Below, one piece after another: positions 47,302 to 52,844 of a DNA stretch of 64,000 bases. Each line of letters starts with the position of its first letter. Within the stretch, counting starts at the first letter, position 1. The translations under genes were made by a program, and so were the position numbers. The notes beneath the pieces were generated by a model. The model was not told the DNA's origin and searched no databases. It worked only from the letters and a program-made list of their open reading frames with translations. This DNA comes from Undibacterium sp. (lineage in GTDB: Bacteria > Pseudomonadota > Gammaproteobacteria > Burkholderiales > Burkholderiaceae_D). The stretch is taken from positions 186,001-250,000 of the forward strand of contig JAUSNO010000017.1 of NCBI GenBank assembly GCA_030645915.1. The letters run 5' to 3'.

Positions 47302-47383
47302 GGCACGCCCAACACGCAATGTCCATGCACCCTGCAGGCCAGAGTGGCTGGAAACCCCCATGGACATTGCGTGTCAGGCATGG
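47302..47383. repeat. Dispersed palindromic element, copy D
   Basis: The core arms CACGCAATGTCCATG and CATGGACATTGCGTG are perfectly complementary and differ from copy B at paired positions. The outer arms are TGGCACGCC and GGCATGGCA, and CTTTTT follows. It lies between two same-strand genes. Confidence 0.85.
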
Positions 47384-47466
47384 CACTTTTTGGTTTTTAC
47401 AGAAATACAGCGCAACCATATCGCATTACAAGCGCATCATCCACACATCAAACAAAAGGAAACACC

Positions 47467-47925
47467 ATGAAAAAGAACCTGCTCGCTACCCTGCTCGCGC
47501 TTTGCCTTTCATCGATGGCGCAAGCCCAGGTCACGGTGAAAGACGCCTGGGTGCGCGCCACCGTCGCGCAACAAAAAGCCACCGGCGCCTTCATGCAAAT
47601 CCATTCAGCCAAAGACACGCGCCTGATCGAGGTGCGCTCAAGCGCAGCGGCAGTGGTTGAATTGCATAAAATGGAGTTGGTCGACAATGTCATGAAAATG
47701 CGTGCCATCGATGCGCTCGATTTGACAGCAGGAAAGACAGTGGAATTGAAACCGGGCGGTTATCACGTCATGTTGATGGAGCTCAAGGCGCAGGTGAAGG
47801 AAGGCGATATCATCCCGCTTAGCCTGGTAATAGAAGGCAAGGACAAGAAGCGCGAGACGATAGAATTGAAAGCCGTCGCCAGATCCATGAATCAGGCCGC
47901 TGCGCCCGCCATGCAGCATCATTAA
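47467..47925 (+). CDS. Periplasmic copper chaperone PCu(A)C
   Basis: A 152-aa exported chaperone. After the signal peptide (about 1-20), the family copper site H(M)X10MX21HXM is visible as LHKMEL, VMKM, and GGYHVMLM. PCuAC proteins deliver Cu(I) to CuA sites of cytochrome oxidase and related enzymes. Here the CuA of NosZ is a likely client because of the location. A good AAAGGAAAC site precedes the ATG at 47467. The His-rich end (MQHH) may also bind copper. Confidence 0.88.
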   Translation: MKKNLLATLLALCLSSMAQAQVTVKDAWVRATVAQQKATGAFMQIHSAKDTRLIEVRSSAAAVVELHKMELVDNVMKMRAIDALDLTAGKTVELKPGGYHVMLMELKAQVKEGDIIPLSLVIEGKDKKRETIELKAVARSMNQAAAPAMQHH

Positions 47926-47967
47926 TCCACATCATCAAACTTCATTCTCAGCAACACGGAGCCATCT

Positions 47968-48168
47968 ATGCAGACCAATAAATTCGATTACGCCATGGCG
48001 ATGAGCGTCGCGCGTTGTTTCAATGTCGCCGCCATCTGTGCGCTGGCGATCTGGCACGGCTATGCGTTTTACCTGAACCAGGCGATAGCCCGCAGCCCGG
48101 CATCGCAGACCATTGAATTGAAATTGCAAGAAACCCCGGCTGCTGTTACCGCAAGAAATGGTATCTGA
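47968..48168 (+). CDS. Small membrane protein of unknown function
   Basis: A 66-aa protein with one predicted helix (about 17-37, ARCFNVAAICALAIWHGYAF) and a polar C-terminus. A GGAG site lies before the ATG. It starts 42 bp after the PCuAC gene, so it is probably in the same transcript. I recognise no family. The single Cys and His in the membrane segment are worth noting in a copper context. The stop abuts palindromic copy E. Confidence 0.6.
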   Translation: MQTNKFDYAMAMSVARCFNVAAICALAIWHGYAFYLNQAIARSPASQTIELKLQETPAAVTARNGI

Positions 48169-48254
48169 TGGCGGGCATGCCCTGTCACGCAGTATCCATG
48201 GGCCTTTCCAGCCGGTCTGGCCTGTAAGGCGCACGGGGATTGCGTGCTGGCGAT
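48169..48254. repeat. Dispersed palindromic element, copy E
   Basis: The left arm TCACGCAGTATCCATGGGC and the right arm GCACGGGGATTGCGTGCTGG carry the family core, with outer pieces GGCGGGCATG and GGCGATGG. It starts at the base after a stop codon and lies between convergent genes. Confidence 0.75.
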
Positions 48255-48269
48255 GGGGCAGATTGAACT

Positions 48270-48806
48270 CTACTTCATCGCCGATTTCAGCTTGATTCGC
48301 TCACCGGCCAGCATGAAATTGCCATGACCCTGATGATGGATGGTCCTGGGATTTTTGACCGCCGGATCGAGCCAGGCTTTGACTACCTCGATCACGAACA
48401 TGCCATATTTGGCAACAAGGCCGGTATCGACTACGCGGCACTCCAGGCTGGCGAAGCATTCATCGATGAGCGGCGCTGTTACCAGGCTTGCCGGTTTTTG
48501 GGTCAGGCCGAACTGTTCAAATTTATTGATCTTCGCGCCAGAAGTATTGCCGCAGCCAACGACCTTTTCAGCGATCTCTGCGGTGGGAATATTGATCACA
48601 CACTGCTTGCTGGCCTTGAGCATCTCGAACGAATGATTGCGGTTGCTGATCACGCAGCCGATCAACGGCGGCTCGAATTCGATCATGGTCTGCCACGACA
48701 TCGTCATGACATTGGCGACGCCATCATGAAAGGTGGTCAGCAAGAGCACCGGGCCCGGCTCCAGCAAGCCATAGACCTTGGATAATGGATAGGATTTTTT
48801 TGTCAT
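48270..48806 (-). CDS. Flavin reductase family protein
   Basis: A 178-aa FMN-binding split-barrel protein. PLSKVYGLLEPGPVLLLTT begins the fold, with MSWQTMIEFEPPLIG and NRNHSFEMLK following, as in flavin reductase-like proteins that bind FMN and NAD(P)H. The start at 48806 is preceded by a GATAGT -10 box and an FNR-type site and has no ribosome binding site. It stands in the same direction as apbE and the cytochrome gene and may supply reduced flavin or FMN for NosR flavinylation (inference). Confidence 0.82.
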   Translation of the reverse strand: MTKKSYPLSKVYGLLEPGPVLLLTTFHDGVANVMTMSWQTMIEFEPPLIGCVISNRNHSFEMLKASKQCVINIPTAEIAEKVVGCGNTSGAKINKFEQFGLTQKPASLVTAPLIDECFASLECRVVDTGLVAKYGMFVIEVVKAWLDPAVKNPRTIHHQGHGNFMLAGERIKLKSAMK

Positions 48807-48815
48807 CGTGGTGCC

Positions 48816-48857
48816 ACTATCCGCTACCTGCCCCCTGACGAGCTTGAGATTGATCAA
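48816..48857 (-). promoter_or_regulatory. FNR/Dnr-type promoter of the flavin reductase gene
   Basis: TTGAGATTGATCAA (48844-48857) matches TTGA-N6-TCAA. A -10-like GATAGT lies at 48816-48821. With the box centred at 48850.5, a class II (-41.5) start falls at about 48809, three bases before the ATG at 48806, so the mRNA would be leaderless. Confidence 0.65.
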
Positions 48858-48891
48858 CTCAACAGACAGATGCGAAGCGGGAGCGAAAAAT

Positions 48892-49932
48892 TTAGCTGCG
48901 CACCCAGCGCTGGTGCATACCGGGAGACGACCAGAGCTGGCTATCGGCATCGACAATCAGCGCATCCACGCCGGCCATCTGCCTGAGCCTGGCGCGGCCG
49001 GCATCAGCACCCGCCACCATGATCGCGGCACCCAGGCCATTGATCACGTCCAGCCGCTCGCTGATCAGCGTCAAGCCATGCGGCCCCTGTGTCGGATAGC
49101 CGGTTTTGGGATCGAGAATATGGTGCAGGCGCTTACCCTCGTGCATGACAAAGCGCTCGTAATCGCCAGAGGCGGCAACAAATCCTTTGTGTAAGGCGAC
49201 CACACCCAGCAGCTGATCTGGCTGGCGCGGGTCACGCACACCGATACGCCAGTCGCGCCCGTTAAGCTGGCCATTGACCAGTACATCGCCGCCGCCGTTG
49301 ATCATGGCGTTTTTTACGCCGTGTGATTGCAGTTGATGCATGCCTGCCTGCAAGATCGGCAGTTTGGCGATACCGCCCAGATCGAGCCGCATACCGCGCT
49401 TGCTCAGGTAGGCCGTGCCCAGGCGTTCGTTGAGGATGAGGCCTTTGCCATCGACCAGTGGCAATTGCGCCGCGATTTGCTGCGCAGTGGGAATGGACGG
49501 ATGGGCCGCATCAAAATCCCAATCGCGCAAGGAGCCGACCGTCACATCAAAAGCGCCAACGCTGGCGAGCGAAGCCTGGCGCGCCATCTTCAGCACTTGC
49601 AGCATTTCTGGCGGCACAGTGACAGGCTGCACACCGGCAGACAGGTTGATGGCATTGAGCACGCTGGTGCTGCGATAGCGGCTCATCATGTCGGCCAGCC
49701 TGGCCATTTCGGCAAACGCGGCGTCGGCGGCACTTGCCAGCGCCTGAGTGTCGCTGCCCTGCAAGGTCAGGTCGACCCGCGTCCCCATCAATATTCTTGC
49801 AGACTGATGAATGTCGGCCTTGGCCTGCACCGGTGCCACCACCAGACCACAGGCAAGGAAAGGCAGCGTAAACGCCAGACGGCGGCGGTTTAGCTGGATA
49901 GATACGACAGGATCGATAGGGCGGGAAGACAT
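48892..49932 (-). CDS. nosX: FAD:protein FMN transferase ApbE family (NosX-like)
   Basis: A 346-aa protein with a Tat-like signal (NRRRLAFTLPFL, about 15-26). ApbE family features include ARILMGTRVDLTL, GAFDVTVGSLRDW, DLGGIAKLPIL and INGGGDVLVNG with HHILDPKTGYP. ApbE attaches FMN to a Thr of flavoproteins such as NosR, whose DAISGAT motif is nearby. It is 19 bp downstream of the cytochrome c gene. The region after DLGGIAK departs from the usual GYAVD. Confidence 0.88.
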   Translation of the reverse strand: MSSRPIDPVVSIQLNRRRLAFTLPFLACGLVVAPVQAKADIHQSARILMGTRVDLTLQGSDTQALASAADAAFAEMARLADMMSRYRSTSVLNAINLSAGVQPVTVPPEMLQVLKMARQASLASVGAFDVTVGSLRDWDFDAAHPSIPTAQQIAAQLPLVDGKGLILNERLGTAYLSKRGMRLDLGGIAKLPILQAGMHQLQSHGVKNAMINGGGDVLVNGQLNGRDWRIGVRDPRQPDQLLGVVALHKGFVAASGDYERFVMHEGKRLHHILDPKTGYPTQGPHGLTLISERLDVINGLGAAIMVAGADAGRARLRQMAGVDALIVDADSQLWSSPGMHQRWVRS

Positions 49933-49951
49933 GATTTTTCCAAAGGACAGA

Positions 49952-50344
49952 TTAACGCGACTGATCAACCATATAAGCGACAGTTGCCTTGATTTCGTCG
50001 TCAGTGAGCGCCGGGTTACCGCCACGCGCCGGCATCTGGCCCTTGGCGCCGGTGAAACCTTCGATCGCATGCTTATTGAGCATATCCATGCCCTGGGCAA
50101 TACGCGGACCCCAGTCAGCCTTGTCGCCTGGCTTAGGTGCGCCCGCTACATTGGCGGCGTGGCACAGCGAACAGGTCTTGCCGTAGATGCCTTTGCCTAT
50201 GGTATTTTCAGGAACCGCCGGTGCAGCCACCACTACCGCGCTGGCAGAGGCGACGGCGGCGGAAGGTGCGGCCGTTTCTTTTTGGCCGCAGGCGCTGAGC
50301 AGGGCGAGACTGAACAGACTTAATAACAGAGCGGACGATTTCAT
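49952..50344 (-). CDS. Lipoprotein cytochrome c (c5-like)
   Basis: A 130-aa exported cytochrome with lipobox LLSAC (C19), an Ala/Val-rich linker and one haem motif CSLCH (58-62). The probable axial Met is in GQMPARGG near 107. It is of the small class I/c5 type. It is divergent from nosZ across an FNR box and is probably an electron donor to NosZ (inference). AAGGAAAA precedes the ATG. Confidence 0.87.
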   Translation of the reverse strand: MKSSALLLSLFSLALLSACGQKETAAPSAAVASASAVVVAAPAVPENTIGKGIYGKTCSLCHAANVAGAPKPGDKADWGPRIAQGMDMLNKHAIEGFTGAKGQMPARGGNPALTDDEIKATVAYMVDQSR

Positions 50345-50475
50345 AGTAATTTTCCTTGGTAATAAATAGCTAGGGTAGCGCACGCGCGCGAAATAATTCA
50401 ACAGCGAGAGTGTCGCATATCAAGGTTTGAGGCAGCGCAAACCCGACACATAAATGAGCTGCTTTTTTGAATTTC

Positions 50476-50489
50476 TTGACGTTGGTCAA
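50476..50489. promoter_or_regulatory. FNR/Dnr-type box between nosZ and cytochrome c
   Basis: TTGACGTTGGTCAA is a perfect TTGAC-N4-GTCAA dyad of the FNR/CRP family. It lies 112 bp before nosZ and 131 bp before the divergent cytochrome gene. On the plus strand, a -41.5 spacing would put the start near 50524 with a weak CACCAT -10. Which regulator binds (FNR, Dnr, NnrR) cannot be told from sequence. Confidence 0.75.
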
Positions 50490-50601
50490 TTGAAATTCTT
50501 TATTGATCGCGCACCATCGCATCCGTTGTCATATTTATTAACCACGGCCCGCCAATTCTGAATTCTGACCTCCGAAAAGACCAGCCAATAAGGATCACAT
50601 C

Positions 50602-52533
50602 ATGAGCCAAGATAAAACCAAAGAAATCGAAGCAGCACCCGCTCTAGGACGTCGCAAGTTTCTCAATACTGCAGCCATCGCCGGCTTAGGCACACTGGTG
50701 GCATGTAACGAAAAACCAGGCACTGCCGGTTCGGCCCCTGCCGCCGCATCAGCGGGGTCGGCACCGGCTGCCAGTCACGCCGGTAGCAATGCCACGCACC
50801 TGAAACCGGGTGAACTTGATACCTATTACGGTCTATGGAGCGGCGGTCATACCGGCGACATGCGCGTGCTGGGCTTACCTTCCGGCCGCGAGCTGCATCG
50901 TATTCCCTGCTTCGTACCCGATGCGCTGGTAGGCTGGGGCGTAACCAACGAATCCAAGAAGATCATGGGCACCAAGGCTGACGGCAGCCTGAAGTACACC
51001 GTGGCCGATACGCATCACACGCACGCCTCCTACAAGGACGGCAATTACGATGGCCGCTACGCCTGGATCAACGATAAGATCAACAGCCGCATCGCGCGTG
51101 TCCGCCTCGATTATTTTGTCTGCGACAAGATCACGCAGCTGCCGAATGTGCAGGGTTTCCACGGTATTTTCCCGGATAAACGCGATCCTATTGATGAAAA
51201 AATCAACTACACCACCCGGGTTTTCTGCGGTGGCGAATTTGCTATCCCGATGCCAAATACCGGTAGTGAAGACAGCAGCAAATACCGCTCCATGTTTAGC
51301 TGCGTCGATGCAGAAACGATGGAAGTGCGCTGGCAGGTGCTGATCGATGGTAACTGCGACTTGGTCGCTACCTCGTATGACGGCAAACTGGCTGCAACCA
51401 ATCAGTACAACACCGAGATGGGTGCGCATTACGAAGACATGATGTCGGCTGAACGTGATGCCTGCCTGTTCTACAATGTGGCGCGCATCGAAGCGGCAGT
51501 GAAGGCTGGTAAATTCAAGACCATCGGCGACTCCAAGGTGCCGGTCGTAGACGGTACCCACGAGGCGAACAAAGATCCGAAGACTGCACTCACAGCCTAT
51601 GTGTCTGTGCCAAAAAATCCGCATGGCGTGAATGCCAGCCCAGACGGCAAATACTTCATTTGCGCAGGCAAACTCTCGCCTACCGGTACCGTTATCGATT
51701 TATCGAAAGTGCTGGATTGGTTTGACGGAAAACTAGAGAAACTCGATGCCGTCATCGTCGCTGAAGTTGAGTTGGGTCTAGGCCCTTTGCATACGGCGTT
51801 TGACGGTCGCGGCAATGCTTATACCACGCTGTTCCTGGACAGCCAGATGGTGAAGTGGAATGTCGACGCGGCGATCAAGTTCCACGCTGGCGACAAGACG
51901 GCAAAATATGTGGTTGATCGTCTGGATGTACAGTACCAGCCAGGCCACGTCAATGCGTCGCAATCCGAGACCAAAGCGGCTGACGGTAAATATATGGCCG
52001 TCGGCTGTAAATTCTCTAAAGACCGTTTCCTTCCGGTCGGTCCTTTGCATCCAGAAAATGAGCAATTGGTCGACATCTCTGGCGACAAAATGGTCTTGAT
52101 GGCTGACCATCCTGTGCGCGGCGAACCGCATGACTTCATCATTTTCAAACGCGATCTGGTGCGTCCAAAACAGGTCTATGACTTGAACGACTTCCCGTTG
52201 GCGGTGAAAGATCCGAAAGAGTCAGGCGTGGTACGCAATGGCAAAAAAGTCACCGTAAAACTGACCTCACAAGCGCCGGCCTTTAGTTTGCGCGAATTCA
52301 AAGTCAAGAAAGGTGACGAAGTCACTTTAATTTTGACCAACCTCGACAAAATTGAAGATCTGACACACGGCTTCGCTATTCCTAATCACAACGTTAACTT
52401 TATCGTTAATCCACAAGAAACCGCCTCGGTTACCTTCATCGCCGGCAACCCAGGTGTGTACTGGTGCTATTGCACCCATTTCTGCCACGCATTGCATCTG
52501 GAAATGCGCACCCGCATGATTGTGGAAGCATGA
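50602..52533 (+). CDS. nosZ: Nitrous oxide reductase NosZ (Tat type)
   Basis: A 643-aa periplasmic multicopper enzyme that reduces N2O to N2. It has a Tat signal (GRRKFLNTAAIAG, R17-R18), an Ala/Ser-rich linker and a seven-bladed propeller carrying CuZ. The DTHHTH motif (H138, H139, H141) fits clade I. The cupredoxin domain holds CuA, with HGF upstream and the C-terminal segment C624-T-H-F-C628-H-A-L-H632-L-E-M635. The usual Trp between the two CuA cysteines is His626 here, and Cys622 replaces an aromatic residue. AAGGATC precedes the ATG. Confidence 0.95.
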   Translation: MSQDKTKEIEAAPALGRRKFLNTAAIAGLGTLVACNEKPGTAGSAPAAASAGSAPAASHAGSNATHLKPGELDTYYGLWSGGHTGDMRVLGLPSGRELHRIPCFVPDALVGWGVTNESKKIMGTKADGSLKYTVADTHHTHASYKDGNYDGRYAWINDKINSRIARVRLDYFVCDKITQLPNVQGFHGIFPDKRDPIDEKINYTTRVFCGGEFAIPMPNTGSEDSSKYRSMFSCVDAETMEVRWQVLIDGNCDLVATSYDGKLAATNQYNTEMGAHYEDMMSAERDACLFYNVARIEAAVKAGKFKTIGDSKVPVVDGTHEANKDPKTALTAYVSVPKNPHGVNASPDGKYFICAGKLSPTGTVIDLSKVLDWFDGKLEKLDAVIVAEVELGLGPLHTAFDGRGNAYTTLFLDSQMVKWNVDAAIKFHAGDKTAKYVVDRLDVQYQPGHVNASQSETKAADGKYMAVGCKFSKDRFLPVGPLHPENEQLVDISGDKMVLMADHPVRGEPHDFIIFKRDLVRPKQVYDLNDFPLAVKDPKESGVVRNGKKVTVKLTSQAPAFSLREFKVKKGDEVTLILTNLDKIEDLTHGFAIPNHNVNFIVNPQETASVTFIAGNPGVYWCYCTHFCHALHLEMRTRMIVEA

Positions 52534-52538
52534 GAAAT

Positions 52539-52574
52539 CGCCAGGAAATAAACTGAACTTACTATTTCCTGGCG
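52539..52574 (+). terminator. Strong hairpin after nosZ
   Basis: CGCCAGGAAATA and TATTTCCTGGCG form a perfect 12-bp stem with a 12-base loop, starting 6 bp after the nosZ stop. There is no T tract. It may stabilise nosZ mRNA or partly stop reading into nosR. Confidence 0.6.
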
Positions 52575-52738
52575 AGCCCTAACCCGGTAGTTGCAGCTCC
52601 GGTGGCGTCTGGAATTTCTCCGGGCGCCACCAAACAAGCGCGGCGTCATTTGATGACGCGCTTGCTAAGCAGCCTGCCAGGCTTAGGAGTTGTCGGCTGC
52701 AAAATCATCTGGACGGTGCATATTTCACCGGATTTTTG

Positions 52739-52758
52739 GTCAATATCTCGATATTGAC
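52739..52758. promoter_or_regulatory. Perfect 20-bp palindrome upstream of nosR
   Basis: GTCAATATCT and its exact complement face each other at 52739-52758, 86 bp before the nosR ATG. The half-site order (TCAA first, TTGA last) is the reverse of an FNR box, so it may be a site for a different dimeric regulator. No T tract follows. Confidence 0.5.
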
Positions 52759-52844
52759 ACTGCAAATCCGGCAAAATCCTCCCTCGCCCAGCCGATTTTT
52801 CGCTTCGACACCCTAAGCCCGACAGGCTGCGTATAGGAATAAAA

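Larger units (their letters stand above)
52534..52844. other. nosZ-nosR intergenic region
   Basis: This 311-bp region has no gene. It contains the nosZ 3' hairpin and two further inverted repeats: AAGCGCG...CGCGCTT around 52636-52663, and CTAAGC/GCTTAG at 52665-52686. A 20-bp perfect palindrome lies upstream of nosR. Confidence 0.5.

Noticed and set aside
17693-48254. CRISPR or group of RNA genes for the palindromic repeats
   Set aside because: The copies are kilobases apart without spacers, are imperfect, and lie at gene ends; a REP-like family fits better.
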